Of a DNA stretch of 17,414 nt, positions 9,001-16,312 are shown one piece after another. The stretch lies in NCBI GenBank assembly GCA_024277695.1, contig JAJRUR010000190.1, positions 1-17,414 of the forward strand, in the 5' to 3' direction. The stretch is from Bacteroidota bacterium. Lineage in GTDB: Bacteria; Bacteroidota; Bacteroidia; Chitinophagales; Saprospiraceae. Position numbers and translations under genes: made by a program. The notes beneath the pieces are model-generated. The model had not been told where the DNA came from, ran no database searches, and worked only from the letters and a program-made list of their open reading frames with translations. Within the stretch, counting starts at the first letter, position 1; each line of letters opens with the position of its first letter.

Positions 9001-9887
9001 AATTTGAGACGCAAAACAATGTAATTTTTAGGGGTAGATCATCCATTGAGAACGGAGAGTTTGAATATCGATTCATCGTGCCTAAAGATATCAACTACAA
9101 ATTTGGGGAAGGCAAAATCCTCTATTATGCCAACAGTAACCACACCGATGCAGCAGGCAATCAACAAGGCATCATCGTAGGCGGAACCGCAAAAAATGGA
9201 ATCATCGATGACCAAGCCCCCAAAATCGATTTATATTTTGGAGATCCTTCTTTTGTATCCGGATCTGAAGTCAGCTTCAACCCAACTATGATCGCCGATA
9301 TTTCTGATGACTATGGTATCAATATATCCGGCATAAGTATAGGACACGACCTTACAGCTGTCGTCGACAATAATATTCGTCAAACTACCATACTCAATGA
9401 CTTTTATCAAGCTACACTTGACAAACCTAATGAAGGTCGTGTCGAATACCAATTCAAGGATTTGGAAGAAGGACTGCACACTTTAACTGTTACGGCTTGG
9501 GATATCGCCAATAATAAAGGTGAAGCCACAATTGAATTTTTGGTCGTCAACAGGACTCAGTTTGACTTGACACGCATCCTTAACTATCCCAATCCTTTTA
9601 CGACAAATACCGCTTTTCAGTTTGAACATAATCTGCCTAATAGCGCTCTAGATGTACAAATAGACATCTATACCATCAGTGGTCAAAAAATCAAGACCAT
9701 CCAAGAATCTGTAATCAGTGAAGGAAAACTGGTCAGAAATATAGTTTGGGATGGATTAGATGACTATGGAGACCCTATCGGTCGTGGAGTATATTTGTAT
9801 AAATTAAAAGTACTGTCTGACAATATCAACAACACTGATGCGTTTTCTGCAGAGAGTGGCTTCGAACGACTTGTCATTCTTAAATAA
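6021..9887 (+). CDS. porU: Type IX secretion system sortase PorU (C25 gingipain-type peptidase)
   Basis: PorU is the cell-surface sortase of the T9SS. It removes the C-terminal sorting domain of cargo proteins and, in Porphyromonas, links them to anionic lipopolysaccharide. I start it at ATG 6021 (1288 aa) because a signal peptide follows at once (residues 1-19, ending TKA). The longer frame opening at 5895 would overlap the divergent gene and add no conserved sequence. Residues about 20-545 are beta-rich N-terminal domains (RSGQWFKLATTDHDVYKIT resembles the family's repeated entry motif). The C25 peptidase domain spans about 550-935. The catalytic dyad is visible: His790 in NYIGHGG and Cys824 in TATCSFASFDD, 34 residues apart as in gingipains. 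The C-terminal ~100 residues (from YPNPF, about 1187) form a FlgD-like Ig/sorting-domain-type fold (IYTISGQKIKT, WDGLDDYGDPIGRGVYLYKL). porV follows 46 bases downstream, the usual porU-porV order. Confidence 0.95.
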   Translation: MRILLLFVFLSFFLNSTKAQKIILDQTVHLTWLDNSRSYEPLMNKDIEMPQFEGAFYGTPLPALPKWLKKVDLDMDGSLSIQLLDQQYEPIEAVNANFNQLTDDIILESNIIQSRKEFAGFVQFIPIRKTTNGGFERLVSFQIQILFTPSKKQITFRSTPFKTESILRSGQWFKLATTDHDVYKITPDLLSQMGLDPSSINPNRIGIFGNGGGTMPEPNDAERIDDLEQIPIQFFGDSDDRFEEQEYFIFFAESPDDLTYDASTLRFNTLKNPYTHNNYYFLNPNTSNPLRVKSDATPTQIDRQSSQYYDIQRYERELFNILDWRPSSHGSGKRWFGDIFGAAARKNFDKEFDLNNYVTGTNLRWSALAAVVSFSGLTRFTISVGPSSETETFRTVPVNTAVNANIATLEAFEGSFELDSPTPGSIDVEFFPSASESTGWLDYIQIEGVKNLQLDADQGSLLARTIEQGDIQGVEYTLSTLSDQSLVWNLNDPSNPKAPTLQRADGTITFSISSSTLNQFIAFNPDRVDKIPEYIGPITNQNLHSISGAEMIVIHHSDFSTVAEEFVRYREQQSGMKIVTVDIDQVYNEFSGGAQDATAIRDFCRMIYERDPDFKHLLLIGDASFDMRHIRDELTNQNFVTTYQTVESINPINAYPSDDYFALLDDNEGTPTLSGGMDITVGRWPIQKESEGMIILDKIKKYESDSRFLGDWKQRICLVADDEDGKLHGEQAETLAKRLYSNYPNFEYAKVYLDAHVQESNSGGDRYPTVNKKIDDDYARGLFLMNYIGHGGNKGWAQERILTIPQLLQWKQKNGYPIIVTATCSFASFDDPDFTSAGELTLLQPAGGVVSILSTTRIVYASRNFELITELFKDIFEKNPDGSRMTLGEVTRIAKNNLSAGASTTNARKFGVFGDPSMLLVLPRYDVITSHINGKPTSDMTKIDSFSALREMVVKGYISDQGTIQSNFNGELDIKVYDKPLVQKTLGQNSTVFEFETQNNVIFRGRSSIENGEFEYRFIVPKDINYKFGEGKILYYANSNHTDAAGNQQGIIVGGTAKNGIIDDQAPKIDLYFGDPSFVSGSEVSFNPTMIADISDDYGINISGISIGHDLTAVVDNNIRQTTILNDFYQATLDKPNEGRVEYQFKDLEEGLHTLTVTAWDIANNKGEATIEFLVVNRTQFDLTRILNYPNPFTTNTAFQFEHNLPNSALDVQIDIYTISGQKIKTIQESVISEGKLVRNIVWDGLDDYGDPIGRGVYLYKLKVLSDNINNTDAFSAESGFERLVILK

Positions 9888-9902
9888 ATACTTATATATT
9901 TG
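9871..9902 (+). promoter_or_regulatory. Promoter of porV (TTG-N21-TATATTTG)
   Basis: TTG at 9871-9873, inside the last codons of porU, is followed after 21 bases by a perfect TATATTTG (9895-9902). The predicted start near 9906 leaves a leader of about 28 bases before the porV ATG at 9934. This is the best promoter in the window and implies that porV can be made independently of porU. Confidence 0.7.
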
Positions 9903-9933
9903 TCACTTTTTTTAACCGTAATTACTACAATTT

Positions 9934-11178
9934 ATGAAACAATTTGGAAGTGTCTTATTACTTCTTTGCTTTGTAGGAGTATCCCGTCAAGCCTTTGGAC
10001 AGTGCATCCCTAATCCAGACCCAAATAGTCCAATTCAATGGATCCAAGCCGGATCAGAAGATAGTCCTGAGGCTTGCCTCAATGCTATCCCCACTACGAT
10101 GCCTTTTTTGCTCATAGCACCTGATGCTCGATCAGCCGGAATGGGAGATGTAGGTATCGCCACAAGTGCTGATCCCAATAAAATGCATCACAATCAATCC
10201 ATGTTGGCTTTTTCTGATCAGGATTTCAGTATCTCTGCTACATATACACCATGGTTACAGGACTTGGGGCTCAATGATATCTATCTAGCCTATCTGTCCG
10301 GATATTACAAACTTGATGATCTCCAAACCGTAGGTCTAGGTCTAAGGTATTTTTCCTACGGAACAATTAACTTTACTGATGATAGTGGTACCAATATCGG
10401 TTTGGGACAACCCTTTGAAATGGAATTTAATCTAGCCTATGCCCGAAAATTGTCCGATAATCTTTCTGCTGCACTCGGTGGCAAATATCTATATTCCAAC
10501 CTCGCTGCAGGACAAACCATCGGAAATATAGACATCAATGCAGCTACCTCTGTAGCCGCAGATATTTCGCTGACCTATAAAGCACCCCTCAATATGTCCA
10601 GTGTACTGGGAAGCGATTTGACTTTTGGTCTCGCCATCAACAATATCGGTGCCAAAGTCAGCTATACCCAAAGCGCAATAAAGAACAATATCCCTACTAG
10701 CTTTAATTTTGGAACGGCTTGGAACGTAGATATTGATGCCTACAACCGCTTTACCTTTGGGGCAGATGTACATAAGCTATTAGTCCCAACCCCAATCCCT
10801 CCTGACCATCCGGACTATGACAAAAATAATGATGATGTCCCGGACTACCTACAACAATCTGTAGTCAGTGGAATGTTTTCCTCATTTGGTGATGCCCCCA
10901 ACGGCTTCAGTGAGGAACTTCAGGAGTTTCAATGGTCTGTGGGTGCCGAATACTGGTACAATGAACAATTTGCCGTCCGAACAGGATATTTTAACGAACC
11001 CAGAACCAAAGGAAATCGGCAATATCTCACCCTTGGAGCAGGAATCACATACAATGTTTTTGGACTTAACTTTTCTTATCTAATTGCAACTAATGCGCAA
11101 AATAATCCCCTAAATAATACCTTTAGGTTTTCGATGATCTTTGACATCAACGCCATCAATTATGATGAAGAAAACTAA
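9934..11178 (+). CDS. porV: Type IX secretion system outer-membrane protein PorV (LptO)
   Basis: PorV is an FadL-type 14-stranded outer-membrane barrel that collects cargo from the SprA/Sov translocon and delivers it to PorU. The 414-residue protein has a signal peptide (about residues 1-22, cleavage after AFG). The family signature follows, FLLIAPDARSAGMGDVGIAT then SADPNKMHHNQSMLAFSD (about 61-97), and then alternating barrel strands: LGLRYFSYGTINF, YARKLSDNLSAALGGKYLYSNL, LTFGLAINNIGAKVSYTQ, WSVGAEYWYNEQFAVRTGYF and LGAGITYNVFGLNFSYLIATN. It ends with FRFSMIFDINAIN. It lies directly downstream of porU with its own promoter, and a strong terminator follows the stop codon. Confidence 0.95.
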   Translation: MKQFGSVLLLLCFVGVSRQAFGQCIPNPDPNSPIQWIQAGSEDSPEACLNAIPTTMPFLLIAPDARSAGMGDVGIATSADPNKMHHNQSMLAFSDQDFSISATYTPWLQDLGLNDIYLAYLSGYYKLDDLQTVGLGLRYFSYGTINFTDDSGTNIGLGQPFEMEFNLAYARKLSDNLSAALGGKYLYSNLAAGQTIGNIDINAATSVAADISLTYKAPLNMSSVLGSDLTFGLAINNIGAKVSYTQSAIKNNIPTSFNFGTAWNVDIDAYNRFTFGADVHKLLVPTPIPPDHPDYDKNNDDVPDYLQQSVVSGMFSSFGDAPNGFSEELQEFQWSVGAEYWYNEQFAVRTGYFNEPRTKGNRQYLTLGAGITYNVFGLNFSYLIATNAQNNPLNNTFRFSMIFDINAINYDEEN

Positions 11179-11216
11179 AAAGACTAAGGGTTTCTAAAAC
11201 ACTCTTCAATAATACT

Positions 11217-11263
11217 AAAGAAGCAGTATGATTTCCTATCGTACTGCTTCTTTGTTTTAGTTT
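11217..11263 (+). terminator. Rho-independent terminator of porV
   Basis: AAAGAAGCAGTA (11217-11228) pairs perfectly with TACTGCTTCTTT (11242-11253). Four inner pairs, one of them G-T, leave a loop of about five bases (11233-11237). GTTTTAGTTTT follows, a good T tract. It lies 39 bases after the porV stop and separates the T9SS genes from the GH3 gene. The remaining ~200 bases to 11463 hold no ORF or RNA gene that I can recognise. Confidence 0.85.
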
Positions 11264-11462
11264 TGGATGATGATTATACTAAAAAACCCATTAAAATCTA
11301 TTCAAAATATACCTTAGCTCATCAAAAACAACTTATGTTTTACAGTTTTTATGACCTTGAACTCCAGCTAAAATAATAGTGCCTAAATTTCCCTTCTAAC
11401 TACAACAAAACGAGGTCACTTACGTTATATTTTTAATCGCAAATCACTCAGCTCGGATATAG

Positions 11463-12980
11463 ATGGGATACCGCTCAGTTTTCTTAAAACCCTACGCAAG
11501 ATCCGTAGCCCATGGACTCAAGATCAAGCGGCATAATGCCATCAAAGATCAGGAGCGTATCTTTAGAGAACTCATAAAATCAGCCAAAAAAACCAGTTTT
11601 GGAAAGGAGCATCAATTTGATCAGATTAGGAGCATCTCAGACTTCCAGTCTCGTGTCCCTATATCAGAATATGAAGGACTCAAACCATATATCGATAGGA
11701 TCATAACAGGAGAAAAAGATGTACTGTGGCCGGGGAGACCCAAATATTTTGCAAAGACTTCCGGCACTACGTCCGGAAGTAAATACATTCCCCTTACGCG
11801 AGCCAGTGCACCTACACATATTGCAGCTGCACGTACAGCACTATTTAACTATAGTTATGAATGGAAAAATGATAGCATTTGGAATGGAAAAGTCATCTTT
11901 TTGTCCGGAAGTCCAAAACTTGAAAAAACGGGAAAAATTCCCACAGGACGTCTATCCGGAATCGTCAACCACCTCGTCCCCAGTTGGCTGAAACCCAATC
12001 AACTTCCCAGCTATCAGACGAACACAATCAACGACTGGGAAACCAAACTTGACAGTATAGTCGAGGAGACAATCATGCAAGACATGCGGCTCATTAGTGG
12101 TATTCCGCCTTGGCTGATCATGTATTTTGAGCGTTTGATCCATAAAAGTGGAGCTCCGGATATCAAGAGCCTATTTCCCAATTTCACCACACTCATACAC
12201 GGTGGTGTCAATTTTGACCCCTACCGGTCCAAAATTGAAGCCCTTATAGGAGGACAAGTGGATTATATTGAAACCTATCCTGCATCTGAGGGTTTTATCG
12301 CCTTTCAAGATCGCAAAAATGCAGACGGATTATTGCTCAACACTTTTGGGGGGATGTTTTACGAATTTGTACCCGCAGACGAGATCAATAGCATGCAAGC
12401 TACCAGACTTAGCCTTGACGAGGTCCAAACAGGTGTCAACTATGCAATCATACTAAGCACCAATGCCGGACTTTGGTCGTATTTGCTGGGCGATACTATC
12501 TCATTTGCGAGTCTTGATCCTTTTTTGATCAATGTCACAGGAAGGGTAAAACACTTTATCTCTGCATTCGGAGAACATGTCATCGGAAAAGAAGTCGATC
12601 AAGCAATATACAGAGCGGCAGAACAGTTTGACGCCCGCATCAGCGAGTTTACAGTAGCACCCAAAATACAAACCGAACAGGGAGTTCTCCCCTATCACGA
12701 GTGGTATATAGAATTCGAAAAAGAACCAACAGATCTCAAGGCATTTGCAAAAGAAGTGGATAATCAACTCCGCTCTCAGAACAGCTATTACGATGATGTA
12801 ATCTCCGGAGGTGTCATCCGTCCTTTGGTGATCCGCAAACTTCCACGAGGTAGTTTTATCCATTATATGAAATCTATTGGAAAGCTTGGTGGTCAAAACA
12901 AATTACCCAGACTATCCAATGATCGCGATATTGTCAACCAACTCTCCAAATATCTCCAACAAGACAGTTTGGTGACTTAG
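11463..12980 (+). CDS. GH3-family acyl-adenylate/thioester-forming protein
   Basis: This 505-residue protein belongs to the GH3 family, named for the plant enzymes that adenylate acyl acids such as jasmonate or indole-acetate and conjugate them to amino acids. The family motifs of adenylate-forming enzymes are visible: the phosphate-binding loop KTSGTTSGSKYIPLT (about residues 98-112), the nucleotide-binding YPASEG (272-277), LLGDTISF (341-348), and the hinge/C-terminal domain lysine region (VTGRVKHFISAFGEHVIGKEV). The C-terminal part includes PYHEWYIEFEKEP and IRKLPRGSFIHYMKSIGKLGGQNKLPRL. Many Bacteroidota carry such a gene, but I know of no established substrate; none can be read from the sequence. 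It starts at ATG 11463. A TATATTTT at 11426-11433 could be its -7 element, but no TTG lies at the right distance. It is separated from porV by a terminator and followed by bamD on the same strand, whose promoter overlaps the intergenic gap. Confidence 0.88.
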   Translation: MGYRSVFLKPYARSVAHGLKIKRHNAIKDQERIFRELIKSAKKTSFGKEHQFDQIRSISDFQSRVPISEYEGLKPYIDRIITGEKDVLWPGRPKYFAKTSGTTSGSKYIPLTRASAPTHIAAARTALFNYSYEWKNDSIWNGKVIFLSGSPKLEKTGKIPTGRLSGIVNHLVPSWLKPNQLPSYQTNTINDWETKLDSIVEETIMQDMRLISGIPPWLIMYFERLIHKSGAPDIKSLFPNFTTLIHGGVNFDPYRSKIEALIGGQVDYIETYPASEGFIAFQDRKNADGLLLNTFGGMFYEFVPADEINSMQATRLSLDEVQTGVNYAIILSTNAGLWSYLLGDTISFASLDPFLINVTGRVKHFISAFGEHVIGKEVDQAIYRAAEQFDARISEFTVAPKIQTEQGVLPYHEWYIEFEKEPTDLKAFAKEVDNQLRSQNSYYDDVISGGVIRPLVIRKLPRGSFIHYMKSIGKLGGQNKLPRLSNDRDIVNQLSKYLQQDSLVT

Positions 12981-12997
12981 CCCTAAATAGCTTTATG

Positions 12998-13028
12998 TTG
13001 TGTTTTATATTAAAAAAACTTATCTTTG
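12998..13028 (+). promoter_or_regulatory. Promoter of the bamD-rpoZ-coaBC-porD-purN run (TTG-N20-TATCTTTG)
   Basis: TTG at 12998-13000 is followed after 20 bases by TATCTTTG (13021-13028), a full TAnnTTTG match. The G of the -7 element is only seven bases before the bamD ATG at 13036, so the transcript should start within a few bases of the start codon and be nearly leaderless. Confidence 0.65.
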
Positions 13029-13035
13029 CGCGCTT

Positions 13036-13842
13036 ATGCTAAAAAATCTATTTGTTTTTCTGAGTTTACTCTTTGTATTCGGCTCGACATCCTGTCGTAG
13101 CGAATTTGAAAAAGTACGCCAAAGTGGAAATCCAAAAAAGATATTGGCCCAAGCCAACCAATACTACAAAGAAGAAAATTATCAAAAAGCTCAAATGCTT
13201 TACGAGCTCGTAATTTCAGACTATAGAGGTAAACCCGAAGCCGAAGAAATTATTTTTAGGTATGCTTACACCCACTTCAATATGGGATTGTACTACTCCG
13301 CTGTACACTACTTCAAGAACTTTGCCAATACCTTCATCAACAGCCAATATAGAGAAGAAGCTGAGTTTATGTCAGCATATTCGCTATATAAGCAGTCACC
13401 AAATTACAAATTGGGACAAGAAAACACCCAAAAGGCGATTGATCAACTTCAAGTATTTATCAATACTTATCCTGAAAGCACACGCGTCAAAGAGTCCAAT
13501 CGCCTCATAGATGAATTGAGAGCAAAACTAGAGCTCAAAGCATTTAAAGAAGCCAAACTCTATTACGACATGAGACAGTATCAGTCTGCGCTTCATGCCT
13601 TTGATAATGTACTCAAAGATTTTCCAGGTACAAAAAATACCGAACAGATAAGATATCTAGCTGTAAAATCTTCTCAACTATTGGCCGATCAGAGTGTTTA
13701 TGAAAAGCAAAGCCTGCGTTATGAGGAGGCAATCGATAATGCTGAACTCTTTCTCAGGAAACATCCAAAAAGCAAATACAAATCTAAGGTAAAGGCTATC
13801 TTAAAACATATAAAAAGTCAAACAAAAAAATTAAAATCATGA
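13036..13842 (+). CDS. bamD: Outer membrane protein assembly factor BamD
   Basis: BamD is the TPR-containing lipoprotein of the BAM complex, which folds beta-barrels into the outer membrane. The 268-residue protein begins with a lipoprotein signal (lipobox GSTSC, Cys20). Helical TPR repeats follow: ILAQANQYYKEENYQKAQMLYE, AEEIIFRYAYTHFNMGLYYSAVHYF-type, SPNYKLGQENTQKAID with LQVFINTYPES (typical BamD third repeat), YYDMRQYQSALHAFDNVLKDFPG, and YEEAIDNAELFLRKHPKSKY. I start at ATG 13036 because the lipobox follows at the right distance; the frame extends to 13000 but would run through the promoter. Its stop overlaps the rpoZ start (ATGA), so translation of the two is probably coupled. It serves the same barrels encoded elsewhere in the window (PorV, PorP/SprF-like, OmpA-like). 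Confidence 0.93.
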   Translation: MLKNLFVFLSLLFVFGSTSCRSEFEKVRQSGNPKKILAQANQYYKEENYQKAQMLYELVISDYRGKPEAEEIIFRYAYTHFNMGLYYSAVHYFKNFANTFINSQYREEAEFMSAYSLYKQSPNYKLGQENTQKAIDQLQVFINTYPESTRVKESNRLIDELRAKLELKAFKEAKLYYDMRQYQSALHAFDNVLKDFPGTKNTEQIRYLAVKSSQLLADQSVYEKQSLRYEEAIDNAELFLRKHPKSKYKSKVKAILKHIKSQTKKLKS

Positions 13843-14195
13843 CAGACATCAGACAGAAATCTCAAAATATAGCACCTCAGGTCGAGCCGATAGACATCAA
13901 TAAATTTATCAATAAAACAGGCAATCTCTATGAGGCACTTGCCATTATCGCAAAACGCACTAATCAACTCAATAGCAGTATCAAACAAGAACTGCACTAC
14001 AAATTAGAAGAGTTTGCCGTTCAAAGTGATACCATTGAGGAAATACAAGAAAATAAAGAACAAATCGAGATTTCAAAGTTCTATGAGCGCCTTCCTAATT
14101 CGGCACTCATCGCTACAAACGAGTTTCTCCATGACCAGCTGATCTACCGACACCGTTCCGAAGCAGCTACTTCTGATGAAGATATCGAAGCTTAG
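13839..14195 (+). CDS. rpoZ: DNA-directed RNA polymerase omega subunit
   Basis: This small 118-residue protein fits the Bacteroidota omega subunit, which helps assemble RNA polymerase around the beta' subunit. Visible features are the conserved N-terminal helix region KTGNLYEALAIIAKRTNQL (about residues 26-44), the central IKQELHYKLEEFA, and the ending FYERLPNSALIATNEFLHDQLIYR, matching the family as found between bamD and coaBC in this phylum. The middle is rich in glutamate (DTIEEIQENKEQIEI). It starts within the bamD stop codon (ATGA) and ends 18 bases before coaBC. The assignment rests on both sequence and the conserved gene order. Confidence 0.85.
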   Translation: MTDIRQKSQNIAPQVEPIDINKFINKTGNLYEALAIIAKRTNQLNSSIKQELHYKLEEFAVQSDTIEEIQENKEQIEISKFYERLPNSALIATNEFLHDQLIYRHRSEAATSDEDIEA

Positions 14196-14213
14196 TCATT
14201 CGTTTTTGACAAT

Positions 14214-15410
14214 ATGACACTCCAAGGCAAAAAAATACTGTTAGGTGTCTGCGGTAGTATTGCAGCATATAAGTCCATAATTTTGCTTCGCCAACTCACC
14301 AAGCTGGGTGCAGAAGTACAAGTCATCATGACTCCAAGTGCTACTGAGTTTGTAGCTCCTCTAAGTTTCAGCACCTTATCAAAAAGGCCCGTATATACTA
14401 ATATCATGGACCAAGACAGTTGGAATAACCATGTAGAGCTGGGCCTGTGGGCAGATCTGATGATGATTGCACCTGTTACAGCCAGCAGCCTATCCAAACT
14501 CGCTTCCGGAATGGCAGACAATATCGTCACAGCGTGCTATCTCTCAGCTCGTTGTCCGGTATTCTTAGCTCCGGCTATGGACTTGGATATGTGGCAACAT
14601 CCCTCCACACAAAATAATATAGATATCCTGCAAAAATATGGCAATCATATCATCCTCCCTACGCATGGCGAGCTCGCTAGCGGGCTATTCGGAACCGGCA
14701 GACTCGCTGAGCCCGAAGATATCGTTCGGCAGATTGGTGATTTTTTTTTGAACGCGGATAGCCTTTCTGATCACTATGTACTCATCAATGCCGGTCCGAC
14801 GATCGAATATATCGACCCTGTACGATATTTGAGCAACCCATCTAGTGGAAAAATGGGTATTGCCCTCGCAGAGCAAGCCATACTACGAGGAGCCAAAGTC
14901 CACTTGATACTCGGTCCTACCAATCAAGACATACCCCGAGGACTTTTTAAGTGCACGCGAGTAGAAAGTGCTCAAGAAATGTTTGATGCTACTACCAATG
15001 CTTTTCCCGACTCGACAATTTGCATATTGGCAGCAGCAGTTTCTGACTACAAACCTGAGAGAAAGTCCACAGAAAAAATCAAAAAAACCGGTCAAGATAT
15101 GATGCTCCGACTTGTCCGCACGCAAGACATAGCTGCACATTTAGGTACCCAAAAAATGCCCCACCAAGTTCTGATAGGATTTGCATTGGAGACTCAGGAC
15201 GAGCAAAAAAATGCTTACAAAAAACTCCAGAAAAAGAATTTGGACTTCATCGTACTCAACTCCTTGCGAGATCCCGGTGCTGGCTTTCGCCAAAATACGA
15301 ACAAAATAACGATCATCGATCGAAATAATAAAATCCAAGATTTTAAGTTAAAGAGCAAGAACAAAGTAGCAGCAGATATATTGGATGCTGTTCAAAAGCT
15401 ATTCGTATGA
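14214..15410 (+). CDS. coaBC: Bifunctional phosphopantothenoylcysteine decarboxylase/phosphopantothenate--cysteine ligase
   Basis: CoaBC makes 4'-phosphopantetheine from phosphopantothenate in two steps of coenzyme A synthesis. The CoaB domain joins cysteine using CTP and the CoaC domain decarboxylates with FMN. Residues about 5-178 form the flavoprotein CoaC domain (ILLGVCGSIAAYK, catalytic His73 in NNHVELG, APAMDLDMW at 119-127, ELASGLFGTGRLAEP at 153-167). Residues about 187-398 form CoaB (INAGPTIEYIDPVRYLSNPSSGKMG, AAAVSDYKP, TEKIKK, KKNLDFIVLN). Total length (398) is normal. Two residues differ from Escherichia coli: the PxMN asparagine is Asp123 and the active-site cysteine is Ser156, at a constant offset of two from E. 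coli Asn125 and Cys158. I believe this is common in Bacteroidota rather than a defect. Its TGA overlaps the porD ATG (ATGA). Confidence 0.95.
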   Translation: MTLQGKKILLGVCGSIAAYKSIILLRQLTKLGAEVQVIMTPSATEFVAPLSFSTLSKRPVYTNIMDQDSWNNHVELGLWADLMMIAPVTASSLSKLASGMADNIVTACYLSARCPVFLAPAMDLDMWQHPSTQNNIDILQKYGNHIILPTHGELASGLFGTGRLAEPEDIVRQIGDFFLNADSLSDHYVLINAGPTIEYIDPVRYLSNPSSGKMGIALAEQAILRGAKVHLILGPTNQDIPRGLFKCTRVESAQEMFDATTNAFPDSTICILAAAVSDYKPERKSTEKIKKTGQDMMLRLVRTQDIAAHLGTQKMPHQVLIGFALETQDEQKNAYKKLQKKNLDFIVLNSLRDPGAGFRQNTNKITIIDRNNKIQDFKLKSKNKVAADILDAVQKLFV

Positions 15411-16312
15411 AAAAATTTTATGTATGCAGCGTGATTACTCTTTTGTTGATCACTACCTTAAATGCACAAGAGTTTAACTGCAGTTGCAAAATCAATACGC
15501 CAAAACTATCTCAAACAGATCCAAAAATATTTCAAGATCTACAGAATCGGATCGAAGAATTTATGAATGGCCAACAATGGACTAGCCATACCTTTGAACC
15601 CGAAGAAAAAATCAAATGCAGCATTCAAATAACAATTCAAGACGAAGGAGACGACCGTGTATATGGAGGTGAAATGGCCATACGCTCGTTTAGACCCGTT
15701 TTTGGAAGTAACTATGAGACCACCCTACTAGCTCACAATGACCGCGATATACGCATCGCCTTTGAAGAACATCAGCCTATTGTATTTAGCCAAGACAGCT
15801 ATATAGACAATCTCTCCTCCATACTCAGCTATTATGCTTACTTAATGTTGGGATTAGATTATGACAGTTTTTCGCCTTTCGGCGGAGAACAGTATTATAT
15901 ACAAGCTAAACGGATTATGGATCTTATCCCGCGAGGTATCGCCCAACGGTTTAGAGGATGGACAGAGTCCGAAAGCAATAATAATCGATATTGGATAATA
16001 GAAAGTATACTTAGCCCCAAAACTAAACCATTGCGAAAAAGTTGGTACGATTACCATCGCAAAGGTTTAGATATCATGTATCAAAAACCGGAGGAAGGAA
16101 GAGTCGTCTTGTCGGATGCCTTACAGATATTGCCTAAGACATTCCGAGCCAATCCCAGATCTATGGCACTCTTGATATTTAATTTTGCCAAAGCATACGA
16201 AATCGTAGAAATATTTAAGCAAGGTACTTCTACAGAAAAAGCAGCCGTCTTTAAGATAATGGCTGAAGTAGATCCATCCAATATCAGTAAGTACAATGAT
16301 ATCAGAAGATAA
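15407..16312 (+). CDS. porD: Type IX secretion system protein PorD (DUF4835 family)
   Basis: The 301-residue protein has a signal peptide (about residues 1-20, ending LNAQ), so it acts in the periplasm or at the outer membrane. It then matches the DUF4835 family: EFNCSCKINTPKLSQTDPKIF, an N-terminal beta-rich part with CSIQITIQDE and YGGEMAIRSFRPVFGSNYET, and a helical C-terminal half with LSSILSYYAYLMLGLDYDSF, GGEQYYIQAKRI and VLSDALQILPKTFRANPRSM. The family is named PorD for its link to type IX secretion, but the biochemical role is not established. The gene is translationally coupled to coaBC (ATGA), the same order as in many Bacteroidota, where recN often follows. Here purN follows instead, overlapping by 17 bases. 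Confidence 0.85.
   Translation: MKKFYVCSVITLLLITTLNAQEFNCSCKINTPKLSQTDPKIFQDLQNRIEEFMNGQQWTSHTFEPEEKIKCSIQITIQDEGDDRVYGGEMAIRSFRPVFGSNYETTLLAHNDRDIRIAFEEHQPIVFSQDSYIDNLSSILSYYAYLMLGLDYDSFSPFGGEQYYIQAKRIMDLIPRGIAQRFRGWTESESNNNRYWIIESILSPKTKPLRKSWYDYHRKGLDIMYQKPEEGRVVLSDALQILPKTFRANPRSMALLIFNFAKAYEIVEIFKQGTSTEKAAVFKIMAEVDPSNISKYNDIRR

Noticed and set aside
11757..11780. Inverted repeat ACTTCCGG ... CCGGAAGT in the GH3 gene
   Set aside because: It falls on the codons of the repeated TSG motif of the phosphate-binding loop, so protein constraint explains it.
12501..12896. 131-codon open frame on the minus strand inside the GH3 gene
   Set aside because: It is antisense to conserved GH3 coding sequence, is rich in Cys/Phe without a recognisable motif, and has no promoter; it is a shadow frame.
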